From Kocuria dechangensis (GTDB taxonomy: Bacteria > Actinomycetota > Actinomycetes > Actinomycetales > Micrococcaceae), in assembly GCF_014636775.1 (NCBI RefSeq), contig NZ_BMEQ01000005.1, positions 124,001 through 188,000 on the forward strand: a stretch of DNA of 64,000 nucleotides. The letters are read 5' to 3'. Every line of letters starts with the position of its first letter. Within the stretch, counting starts at the first letter, position 1. The notes below the pieces were generated by a model that was not told where the DNA came from, made no database searches, and was given only the letters and a program-made list of their open reading frames with translations. Below are positions 57,458 to 64,000 of this stretch, in pieces. The translations under genes were made by a program, and so were the position numbers.

Positions 57458-58069
57458 TCAGACCGTGGTCGTGGTGGCGTCGAAGTCCAGGCGCGGCAGC
57501 CGGTCGTGGCGGGGAGCGGCGGGCCGGCCGATGTTCACCACCATGATCGAGCGACGGTTGGTCCCGGGGTGGAACTCGGCGTCCACGCCGGCGGGGTCGA
57601 ACCCGCCCATGGGGCCGGCGGCGAGGCCCAGCGCGCGCACGGCCATGATGAAGTACCCGGCCTGCAGGTGGGCGTTGTCCCGGCCCATCTGCGCGCGCAG
57701 CTCCTCGTTGCCGGCGAACATCTCCTGGTTGCCGGCGGCGGGCGGGAAGACGACGGGCAGGTGCTCGTGCCAGTCGACGTCGTAGCCGAGCACCGCGACG
57801 GCGGTCGCGGCGGCGGTCTTGGCCTTGTTGCCCTCGGCCATGTGCTGGACCAGGCGCTCACGTGCCTCCGGCGTGCGGATCCAGGTCACGCGCAGCGGCT
57901 GGATGTTCATGGCGGTGGGGCCCATCTTGGCGAGCTCGTGGACGGCGCGCAGCTGCTCCTCGGTCACGGGCTCGTCGAGGAACTCGGTGGCGGTGCGCGC
58001 CTCCCGGAAGAGGAGGTCGGCGGCGGGGGCGTCGAGGGCGAGGTGGTCCTGCAGGGCGTCGGCGGTCAT
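57458..58069 (-). CDS. Malonic semialdehyde reductase-like nitroreductase (RutE/HadB family)
   Basis: 203 residues. FMN-dependent, with LLFREARTATEFLDEPVTEEQLRAVHELAKMGPTAMNIQPLRVTWI at residues 19-64, the group's typical opening, and YFIMAVRALGLAAGPMGGFDPAGVDAEFHPG near 142-172. RutE reduces malonic semialdehyde in uracil breakdown, but many homologues act on other enals or nitro compounds. No other rut gene is present. The ATG is preceded by AAAGGA. It is divergent from the P450 gene over 202 bases; a direct ACATGTCAACAACAAG-type AT-rich stretch at 58090-58125 probably holds promoters. Confidence 0.85.
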   Translation of the reverse strand: MTADALQDHLALDAPAADLLFREARTATEFLDEPVTEEQLRAVHELAKMGPTAMNIQPLRVTWIRTPEARERLVQHMAEGNKAKTAAATAVAVLGYDVDWHEHLPVVFPPAAGNQEMFAGNEELRAQMGRDNAHLQAGYFIMAVRALGLAAGPMGGFDPAGVDAEFHPGTNRRSIMVVNIGRPAAPRHDRLPRLDFDATTTTV

Positions 58070-58271
58070 GATGATCCTTTCGAGTTCAAGCACTGCTCGT
58101 GTACATGTCAACAACAAGCGACTCGATCCCATGCCCGGCCCGGACGTGCGCTTCATCACGTCACCGGTGAGTAGCCTGGGGCCAGGCGGACGACGTCCGG
58201 GCGCCGGGAGCGAGACCTGGCGGCCCGGCCGGCCGTGCCGCGGCCTGCCGCGCCGAGGGAAGAAGGACCCC

Positions 58272-59504
58272 GTGAACGCCGAGAACTCGTGCCCCGCCCC
58301 GCACCACGGCGGGCACCGGAAGTCCGTGCGCGCCGGAGAGGCCGCCGAGCCGGGGATCGAGGTGGTCGGGGGAGCCTGGCACGTGCGCTCGCTGTCCCTG
58401 GTCCGCCAGGTCCTGCGGGAGGGGGACGCCACGGTCCAGGCCGGGTTCAACGCCGAGACCGCGCACGAGGGGCTCGCCCGGACCCCCGTGCTGTTCATGG
58501 ACGGCCCCGAGCACCGCCGCCAGCGCGCCGCCATCGCGCGGTACTTCACCCCGGCCACGGTGGGCCGGCGCTACCGCGGCCTCATGGAGGAGTTGGCCGA
58601 CGAGCTGGTCGGGCAGGTCCGGCGGGACGGCGGGTGCGAGCTCTCCCGCGTGACCATGCGCTACTCCGTGGAGATCGCGGCGCAGGTGGTGGGGCTGACG
58701 GAGTCGGACACGGACGGGATGTCCGTGCGGCTGGACCGGTTCTTCGGGCTCCCGTTCGTCCCGCCGGGCGAGCAGGGGGCGGGCGGGAGCCGGCTCGGGG
58801 CCGCCCTCAGGGCCCGGGCGCGGTCGCTGCGCTCGCTCGCGGCCGTCGGCGCGTTCTTCCTCAGGGACGTCCGCCCCGCGATCGCCGCCCGCCGGGCGGC
58901 GCCCCAGGAGGACGTCATCTCGCACCTGCTCGAGCAGGGGTACGGGGACCGGGAGATCCTCACCGAGTGCATCACCTACGCGGCCGCGGGCATGGCCACC
59001 ACGCGCGAGTTCATCGCGATGGCCGCCTGGCACCTGCTCGACGACCCGCGGCTGCGCGAGCGCTACCTGGCGGCGGAGGAGGCGGAGCGCTACGGGATCC
59101 TCCACGAGATCCTCCGGCTCGAGCCCGTGGTGGGCCACCTCTACCGCCGGGCCGTGCGGGACCTGGTCCTCGTCGACGGGGACGAGTGCCACGAGGTGCC
59201 CGCCGGGGCCGTGCTCGACCTCTACGTGCGGCAGGCGAACGCGGACCCCGGCGCCTTCGGGGACGACGCCCTCTCCCTGTGCCCCGTGCGCGAGCGGCCC
59301 ACGGGGGCGAGGCCCGAGGGCGTCTCGTTCGGCGACGGCCCGCACCGGTGCCCCGGCAACTTCCTCGCGATCCAGGAGAGCGACGTCCTCCTGCAGCGCC
59401 TGCTCCGGCTGCCCCTCGAGCTGGCGGAGCCGCCGCGGCTCGGCTGGGAGGACCTCATCGCCGGCTACCAGCTGCGCGGGGTCGCGCTCCGGGTCCGCGG
59501 GTGA
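58272..59504 (+). CDS. Cytochrome P450
   Basis: 410 residues, soluble. Heme-binding loop FGDGPHRCPGNFLA with cysteine ligand C360, ExxR in HEILRLEP near residue 280, and I-helix AAAGMATTREFIAM near 240. The I-helix acid that normally precedes the threonine (AG-x-D/E-T) is alanine here, so proton delivery may differ; AAAGM-x-TTREFI seems to be shared by a bacterial subgroup as far as I recall. The GTG start has GAAGGA five bases upstream. With the type III polyketide synthase gene 920 bases away, a tailoring role is plausible. The electron donors are not in the window. Confidence 0.93.
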   Translation: MNAENSCPAPHHGGHRKSVRAGEAAEPGIEVVGGAWHVRSLSLVRQVLREGDATVQAGFNAETAHEGLARTPVLFMDGPEHRRQRAAIARYFTPATVGRRYRGLMEELADELVGQVRRDGGCELSRVTMRYSVEIAAQVVGLTESDTDGMSVRLDRFFGLPFVPPGEQGAGGSRLGAALRARARSLRSLAAVGAFFLRDVRPAIAARRAAPQEDVISHLLEQGYGDREILTECITYAAAGMATTREFIAMAAWHLLDDPRLRERYLAAEEAERYGILHEILRLEPVVGHLYRRAVRDLVLVDGDECHEVPAGAVLDLYVRQANADPGAFGDDALSLCPVRERPTGARPEGVSFGDGPHRCPGNFLAIQESDVLLQRLLRLPLELAEPPRLGWEDLIAGYQLRGVALRVRG

Positions 59505-59509
59505 CGCGC

Positions 59510-59529
59510 CGGGCCGTGGCACCGGCCCG
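59510..59529 (+). terminator. Short hairpin after the P450 gene
   Basis: A 7-bp GC stem (59510-59516 with 59523-59529) with a 6-base loop starts 6 bases past the stop codon. It is weak, and the following 218 bases before the protease gene otherwise hold only presumed promoter sequence. Confidence 0.4.
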
Positions 59530-59747
59530 CTGACATCGCCCGACGCCCTCCGGCAGGGGTCCCGGCAGGCTTCGCATTGGGTCACATGTCCATAACGTCC
59601 CTACGCTGGGCAGTGCACAGGAGTGGGGGCTCCTTTCTCGCAGGCTGTCCGCAGCCTTCTCGCAGGGGGATGGTCCGCGCTCCAGTCCGTCGGGGGGCAG
59701 GACTGCGTGCGCCGTGCTGCCTTCCGCCCGTTCGGCCGGAGGAATCC

Positions 59748-61157
59748 TTGACGACCACCCGCAGCACCACCGCAACCCTCGCCCTCGCGGCGGCACTGGC
59801 CCTCGTTCCCGCGGCGTCCGCCGTGGCGGCGCCCGCCGACCCCGGCATCACCGGGCCCGGCGCGCTGAGCACCGCCCTGGAGCAGGCGCCCGCCGTCGGG
59901 GGCACGGCCCCCGAGGTCCCGGCGAGCGGCACCGCCGTGCCCAACGACCCCGAGTACAAGGCCGTGCAGTGGAGCCTGTGGGACGACCCGGCGGGCCTGG
60001 GCCTACCCCCCGCGTGGGAGCGTGCCACCGGCGCGGGCCAGACCATCGCGATCGTGGACACCGGCATCACCGCCCACCCCGACCTCGACGCGAACGTCCT
60101 CCCGGGCCGCGACTTCATCTCCGCGGTGCCCCACGCCCGCGACGGCGACGGCTGGGACGCCGATCCCACCGACATGGGCGACTACCCGGACCCGGCCCTG
60201 TGCCCCGGCAGCCCCATGCCGCTCACGTCCACGTGGCACGGCACCCACACCGCGGGCATCGCCGCCGCGGACGGCAACAACGGGATCGGCGTCTCCGGGG
60301 TGGCCCCCGACGCGAAGATCCTGCCGGTGCGCGCCGTGGGCGCGTGCAGCACGGGCCAGATCTCGGACGTCGCCGCAGGGATCGCCTGGGCCGTGGGCGC
60401 CGCGGTGCCGGGCGCGCCCGCCAACCCGAACCCCGCCTCCGTGGTCAACCTGAGCCTCGCGGTGGAGGGCGTGTGCCCGCCGGTGCTGCAGAGCGCGATC
60501 ACCGAGGCCGTCTCCCGCGGCGTGCCCGTGGTCGTGGCCGCCGGCAACCAGGGCATCGACGCCTCCCGCACCACCCCGGCCAACTGCGCCGGGGTCATCT
60601 CGGTCGCGGCCACCGACATCGCCGGGGCCGGGGCGCCCTACTCCAACTTCGGGGCGGTGACGCTCGCGGCCCCTGGCGGGAACGCCTTCAGCGGGATCCG
60701 CGGCACCCTCAACGCCGGCGCCCAGGGTCCCGCGGCGGCCTCCTACGGGGACCGCAACGGCACGTCCATGGCCGCCCCGGCGGTCTCCGGGACGATCGCC
60801 CTGCTGCAGCAGCTCGCCCCGGGCCTGGGGGTGGAGGGCGTGCGCGAGGCCCTCACGTCCACGGCCCGCACGGCGCCCGGCGGCTGCCCGGCCGGCTGCG
60901 GCGCCGGGATGATCGACCCGGTCTCCGCGCTGGTCCGGGTGCAGGGCGGCGAGCCCTTCGCCGTGGACGGTGCCATCGGGGAGCTCCACGGCCGGATCGG
61001 TGCGAGCACCGGCGAGCCCGTCTCCCGCGAGATCTGCGGGATGAGCGGTAGCCCGTGCTTCCAGGAGTTCGAGACCGGGTGGATCGTGTGGTCCACCACC
61101 GGCGGCGCGCGCTGGATCGACGGACCGCTCCCCGCGCAGTGGTGGCTGATCAGCTGA
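59748..61157 (+). CDS. Secreted subtilisin-like serine protease (S8) with LGFP repeat
   Basis: 469 residues from a TTG start chosen because GGAGG lies five bases upstream and a clean signal peptide (LALAAALALVPAASAVAAPA) follows at once. The triad is D104 in IAIVDTGI, H164 in WHGTHTAGI and S340 in NGTSMAAPAVSG, with oxyanion N near VVAAGNQGI. A short propeptide-like region, residues 30-70, precedes the catalytic domain. The last 60 residues (IGELHGRIGASTGEPVSREICGMSGSPCFQEFETGWIVWSTTGGARWIDG) form one LGFP repeat, a module thought to bind the cell wall. Several paired cysteines suggest disulfides. It is followed by a duplication of its own end and then a hairpin. Confidence 0.92.
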   Translation: MTTTRSTTATLALAAALALVPAASAVAAPADPGITGPGALSTALEQAPAVGGTAPEVPASGTAVPNDPEYKAVQWSLWDDPAGLGLPPAWERATGAGQTIAIVDTGITAHPDLDANVLPGRDFISAVPHARDGDGWDADPTDMGDYPDPALCPGSPMPLTSTWHGTHTAGIAAADGNNGIGVSGVAPDAKILPVRAVGACSTGQISDVAAGIAWAVGAAVPGAPANPNPASVVNLSLAVEGVCPPVLQSAITEAVSRGVPVVVAAGNQGIDASRTTPANCAGVISVAATDIAGAGAPYSNFGAVTLAAPGGNAFSGIRGTLNAGAQGPAAASYGDRNGTSMAAPAVSGTIALLQQLAPGLGVEGVREALTSTARTAPGGCPAGCGAGMIDPVSALVRVQGGEPFAVDGAIGELHGRIGASTGEPVSREICGMSGSPCFQEFETGWIVWSTTGGARWIDGPLPAQWWLIS

Positions 61158-61203
61158 GCCCGGTGCCCCGCTCCCCGCAGCGGTGGCTGATCGGCTGAGC
61201 CCG
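61125..61203. repeat. 43-bp direct duplication of the protease gene 3' end
   Basis: The segment from 61125, encoding PLPAQWWLIS and the stop, is repeated from 61168 with a few changes, including a second stop. The second copy is outside the gene. It looks like a recent tandem duplication across the stop codon. Confidence 0.75.
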
Positions 61204-61238
61204 CCGTCCCCGCACCGCCTCGGCGGGGCGGGGACGGC
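61203..61238 (+). terminator. Hairpin after the protease gene
   Basis: The arms 61203-61219 and 61222-61238 pair almost throughout, with one or two bulged bases. It lies 46 bases past the protease stop and 33 before the convergent tspO stop, so it may serve both. Confidence 0.7.
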
Positions 61239-61270
61239 GTCGTGCGGGGCGGGGACGGCGGCCCCGCCCC

Positions 61271-61828
61271 TCAGGCGTTGAGCCGGTGGATGCGGGCGCT
61301 GAGCACGGTCGCGAACGCGCACCAGCCCGCGTAGGGCAGGAGGGCCGCGCCGAGGACCGGGGTCGTCCGGCCGGCGCGGCGCGCCAGGTCGGCGCTGCTG
61401 ACCGTGAGGGCCGCGGCGGTCGCGGTGGCCAGGGCGGTGTCGTGCTTCGTGAAGAACACCCAGCTCCACCCGCCGTTGAGCGCCAGGTTCAGGGCGAGGG
61501 CCCGGCGGTAGCCGCGGTGCTGCCGCGCGGCCTCGGACGGGGTGCGGCCGGGCCGGGGCGGGCGGATGGTGCGCACCTGCCCGCTGCCGCGGTGCAGTCC
61601 CGGACGGGTCCGCCGCTCCAGCGCGGTGAGCACCGCGGCGGAGGTCACGGCGATGTCCGCGTAGAGGAGGGTCCACACGACCGGGAAGACCTCGGCCGGC
61701 GGCTGGATCGACGGCTTGCGCAGCGCCCGGTACCAGGCGCTGCCCGTCCCCGTGGCGGTGGCCGCGCTGCCCGCGGCGGCGGCCGCGGCCGTCTGCGCGG
61801 ACGTCTTGAGCAGGTACGTCCCGAACAT
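61271..61828 (-). CDS. TspO/MBR-family membrane protein
   Basis: 185 residues and five hydrophobic segments. The family core YRALRKPSIQPPAEVFPVVWTLLYADIAVTSAAVL lies near residues 33-67 (the KPxxxPPxxxFPxVWT motif). ALNLALNGGWSWVFFTKHDTALATA near 115-138 carries the WSWVFF signature of helix 3-4. TspO proteins bind tetrapyrroles and respond to oxidative or redox state. An Arg-rich insertion between helices 2 and 3 is longer than usual. It lies 2 bases after the YjdF-like gene and is the last gene of a three-gene operon. Confidence 0.9.
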   Translation of the reverse strand: MFGTYLLKTSAQTAAAAAAGSAATATGTGSAWYRALRKPSIQPPAEVFPVVWTLLYADIAVTSAAVLTALERRTRPGLHRGSGQVRTIRPPRPGRTPSEAARQHRGYRRALALNLALNGGWSWVFFTKHDTALATATAAALTVSSADLARRAGRTTPVLGAALLPYAGWCAFATVLSARIHRLNA

Positions 61829-61830
61829 GG

Positions 61831-62418
61831 CTACCCCGTTCCCTCTGCGGTCTCTCCGACGGTGTCGGCCGGTGTGCGCGCCGGAGCGGACGCCGGTGGG
61901 TCCACTCTAAGCCGGGCCCAGGCCCCGAGGATGCCCGCCACGACGGCTCCCGCGTTGCCCGCGGCCAGGTCTCCCATGGTGTCCCCGTAGCCGACCTGCA
62001 CACGGGGGTCCACGGCGACGTTGCCCACGAACTCCGCGTACTCCCAGACCACGGCCAGGGCGGTGCCCAGGGCGGTGACCACGAGCACGTGCGTGACGGC
62101 CCCCGGCGCGGCGAGGCGGCCCCAGCGCTCCAGCGCCCGGAACGCGAGCTCGGCCAGCACGGCGGTCGCCGCGAAGTGGACGACGAGGTCCCAGTACGAC
62201 AGCCGCTCGTAGAGCAGGAACACGGAGCTCCACGCGGCGAGCAGCAGGACCAGGTCGGTGGCGAGCTCGAGGGCGGCCGGGAGGCGGGCCCGCCACGTGA
62301 CGGTGACGCCGAGGCACACGAGCATCATCACGGCGGCGCCCACGGCGTCGAAGAGCGCGGCGGTGGCGAGCACCGAGAGCGGCCCGCACCAGCGCACCAC
62401 CAGCACGAGCGGCCTCAT
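61831..62418 (-). CDS. YjdF/DUF2238-like membrane protein
   Basis: 195 residues with about five hydrophobic segments. ALAVVWEYAEFVGNVAVDPRVQVGYGDTMGDLAAGNAGAVVAGIL near residues 128-172 matches the VWE-EF and DTM-DL motif pair of YjdF-type proteins. Before that, LYERLSYWDLVVHFAATAVLAELAF carries a histidine-in-helix motif. The function is unknown. It overlaps the glycosyltransferase stop by 4 bases (ATGA) and runs 2 bases from tspO. Confidence 0.78.
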   Translation of the reverse strand: MRPLVLVVRWCGPLSVLATAALFDAVGAAVMMLVCLGVTVTWRARLPAALELATDLVLLLAAWSSVFLLYERLSYWDLVVHFAATAVLAELAFRALERWGRLAAPGAVTHVLVVTALGTALAVVWEYAEFVGNVAVDPRVQVGYGDTMGDLAAGNAGAVVAGILGAWARLRVDPPASAPARTPADTVGETAEGTG

Positions 62419-63209
62419 GCGCGGTCCCGCCCGCTGCCCGCGCCGAACCGCTGGTCGAGCCGGGAGCGCCACCGCTCCCACGGCCGCTCCAGCGCCCAGT
62501 TCACCCGCAGCGTCCGCCCGGCACGGGCCAGGCGCCGCGCGCCGGCCGGGCCGAGCCGCAGGGCCCGCGGGGACATGCCCACGGCCAGGCCCGGGCGGAA
62601 CACGATCCGCCGGCCGGGGGCCAGCCGGAAGCTGAGGTCCATGTCGTCGTGCAGCTCGGGGTCGTGGCGGTGCACCCCGTCGCGGACCTCGAGCCACCAG
62701 GAGCGGCGCATCGCCATGTTGGTCCCGAACAGCGGCGGGTGGGCCAGCGCGGCGCCCGTGCTGACGACGTAGAGGCCCATGTAGACGGCGGACACCGCCC
62801 GGTCGAGCCCCGGCGGGAGCCCGTAGAAGCGCCCGGGCCCGGACACGGCCACGGCGCCGTCGTCGGCCTCGAGGGCGGCCAGGAGCCCGGCGATCCAGCC
62901 GGGGCCGGGCACGGTGTCCGCGTCGCAGCGCACCACCACGTCCCCGCGGGCGGCGTCGTAGCCGGTCGCGGCCGCGGGCGGGATGCCGAGCTGCGGCTCC
63001 ACCACGACGCGCGCCCCCGCGGCGCGCGCGACGTCCGCGGTCCCGTCGGTCGAGCCGTTGTCCACGACCACCACCTCGTCGGGCGGGCGGGTCTGGGTGG
63101 CGAGCAGGCGCAGACACCGCGCCAGGTGCACGGCGTCGTCCCGGGCGGGCACGACCACCGAGACGACGGGGGTGCGGTCGTGGCCGGTCTCGCTCCTGCT
63201 GTCCGTCAT
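62415..63209 (-). CDS. Family 2 glycosyltransferase
   Basis: 264 residues of the GT-A fold. VVSVVVPARDDAVHLARCLRLLATQTRPPDEVVVVDNGSTDGT (residues 15-57) is the nucleotide-sugar-binding start. VVRCDADTVPGPGWIAGLL near 93 has the metal-binding DxD. The HDDMDLSFRL motif near 188 gives the acceptor-side acids. There is no membrane helix, unlike polymerising GT2 enzymes. It is the first gene of the GT2-YjdF-tspO operon and divergent from the MarR gene over only 38 bases. The acceptor is unknown. Confidence 0.88.
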   Translation of the reverse strand: MTDSRSETGHDRTPVVSVVVPARDDAVHLARCLRLLATQTRPPDEVVVVDNGSTDGTADVARAAGARVVVEPQLGIPPAAATGYDAARGDVVVRCDADTVPGPGWIAGLLAALEADDGAVAVSGPGRFYGLPPGLDRAVSAVYMGLYVVSTGAALAHPPLFGTNMAMRRSWWLEVRDGVHRHDPELHDDMDLSFRLAPGRRIVFRPGLAVGMSPRALRLGPAGARRLARAGRTLRVNWALERPWERWRSRLDQRFGAGSGRDRA

Positions 63210-63247
63210 GGGCCCATTCTCTCGTGCCCGCCCCCTAGAATCGGCAC

Positions 63248-63892
63248 ATGCAGGCCGACGAGGGCACGATCAGCGGGTCCGGCGCCCCGGCGCCGGCGGG
63301 CGGCGCGCGCCGCGGGGACCGGGGCTTCGACGTCCTCTTCCTCCTCCAGCTCTTCAGCACCGAGGCGGAGCGCTACGCGGACCAGGTGCGCCGCGGCTTC
63401 GGGCTCGCCCACAAGGACGTCCACGCCCTCAATGAGGTGATGCAGGCCAACCGGGCCGGACGGCCCGTGCGCGCCGGGGACATCGCCCGGCGGCTCGTGC
63501 TCAGCGGCTCGGCGACGACGACGGTCATCAAGCGGCTGGTCGCCGCCGGCCACCTCGTGCGGGCGGTGGATCCCCACGACCGGCGCGAGGTCAGCCTCCG
63601 GGCCACGGAGCACGCCTACCGCTCCGGGCGGCAGATGTTCGCCGCCATGACGGAGGAGCTGATGGCCGTGCTGGACGACTGCACGGACGAGGAGCTCGAG
63701 GTGCTGCGGCGGCGCCTGCCGCAGCTGACCGACGCGGTGGGCCGGGCGGGCCGGCGCGCCGCCCAGGGGGCCGACCCGGCCCCGGGCCGGAAGGCGGGGG
63801 CGCAGGCCGTGCCGGGGGAGGGGCCCGAGGGGCGCCCGGGAGGCGCCGCGCAGGACCCGGAGGCCCCCGGAGGAGACGAGGAGGGTAATTGA
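63248..63892 (+). CDS. MarR-family transcriptional regulator
   Basis: 214 residues. The winged helix core is HALNEVMQANRAGRPVRAGDIARRLVLSGSATTTVIKRLVAAGHLVRAVDPHDRREVSLRATEHA (residues 60-124), with the DxRxxxLxxT wing pattern. Residues 165-214 are a low-complexity Gly/Pro/Glu tail. Only 38 bases separate it from the divergent glycosyltransferase operon, so it probably regulates that operon and itself. The inducer is unknown. Confidence 0.9.
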   Translation: MQADEGTISGSGAPAPAGGARRGDRGFDVLFLLQLFSTEAERYADQVRRGFGLAHKDVHALNEVMQANRAGRPVRAGDIARRLVLSGSATTTVIKRLVAAGHLVRAVDPHDRREVSLRATEHAYRSGRQMFAAMTEELMAVLDDCTDEELEVLRRRLPQLTDAVGRAGRRAAQGADPAPGRKAGAQAVPGEGPEGRPGGAAQDPEAPGGDEEGN

Positions 63893-63927
63893 TTCGATTT
63901 TCGAACGACTGTGGTGGAATGGAGTCA

Positions 63928-64000
63928 TGGTGACGGTCTCCTCGCGCGCATCGGCTCCGCACGGCGCCCCGGCGGACGCCCCGGCGGCACCCCGTGCGGG
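63928..64000 (+). CDS. Start of an unidentified gene cut by the window edge
   Basis: An ATG with GGAG close upstream opens a frame (MVTVSSRASAPHGAPADAP and on) that stays open to the end of the window. The 35 bases before it are AT-rich for this genome (GATTCGATTTTCGAACGA), as expected of a promoter. Only about 24 residues are visible, so no family can be given. Confidence 0.35.

Noticed and set aside
57458-58069. Part of a rut pyrimidine-degradation operon
   Set aside because: RutE-like nitroreductase is the only candidate and no rutA, B, C, D or F gene is nearby, so the pathway is not supported.
63893-63925. LexA/SOS box before the last partial gene
   Set aside because: TCGAAC is present but the matching GTTCGA half is not. 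Only half of the actinobacterial consensus can be read.

Overview
The window is very GC-rich, dense with genes and short on intergenic DNA, with frequent GTG starts and ATGA/GTGA stop-start overlaps. Together with homodimeric-type AceE, a PucR regulator and a GlnR-like site upstream of urease, this points to an actinobacterium of the Micrococcales. A Kocuria- or Arthrobacter-like member of the Micrococcaceae is my guess from gene content alone. I see no rRNA, tRNA, insertion sequence, phage gene or CRISPR array.

Region 1 (1-21.5 kb) is a purine and allantoin catabolic locus that reaches into central metabolism. Uricase, HIU hydrolase and OHCU decarboxylase take urate to allantoin, and an NCS2 permease imports the substrate. 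AllB opens allantoin to allantoate, and AllE acts further down. Glyoxylate leaves by two routes: Gcl, GlxR, Hyi and glycerate kinase lead to glycerate, while malate synthase and an ACT-domain malic enzyme lead to pyruvate, with AceE beside them. An IclR regulator sits in the middle. Related 15-bp half-sites, often repeated 21 bp apart or arranged as a long dyad, occur before hyi, between the malic enzyme and the regulator, before uraD, and before a gene for an unrecognised 60-residue membrane protein. I infer one IclR regulon. AllC (or allantoicase) and xanthine dehydrogenase are not in the window.

Region 2 (21.6-35.5 kb) is mixed: a RibD-like reductase, a GH114-like lipoprotein, a DUF3072 protein, an NAD epimerase, an M28 peptidase gene that looks frameshifted, an MFS transporter, a histidine kinase/LuxR regulator/beta-repeat protein operon, a membrane acyltransferase, a flavin monooxygenase and an NTF2-like protein.

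Region 3 (35.6-53.8 kb) looks like an arginine-to-urea-to-ammonia module. The urease operon ureABCEFGD lies beside a ThDP decarboxylase resembling 2-ketoarginine decarboxylase, a flavin amine oxidase/monooxygenase, an amino acid permease, a PucR regulator, a nitrilase-family amidase, an XRE-cupin regulator, an agmatinase-family ureohydrolase and a PLP aminotransferase. Two routes from arginine to 4-guanidinobutyrate, converging on the ureohydrolase and urease, would explain the gene set. A near-identical motif of about 28 bp lies upstream of the decarboxylase and in the amidase/XRE-cupin divergent promoter. A membrane protein, a one-lobe substrate-binding lipoprotein and a cation-diffusion-facilitator-like protein are inserted between urease and the decarboxylase.

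Region 4 (53.9-64 kb) has an FAD oxidoreductase, a solitary glycine-betaine-type binding protein without a signal peptide, a type III polyketide synthase, a nitroreductase, a cytochrome P450, a secreted subtilisin-like protease with an LGFP repeat and a TTG start, a glycosyltransferase/YjdF-like/TspO operon, a MarR regulator and the first codons of a gene cut by the window edge. Eight strong or moderate hairpins, most close to stop codons, and one weak one mark probable transcript ends.
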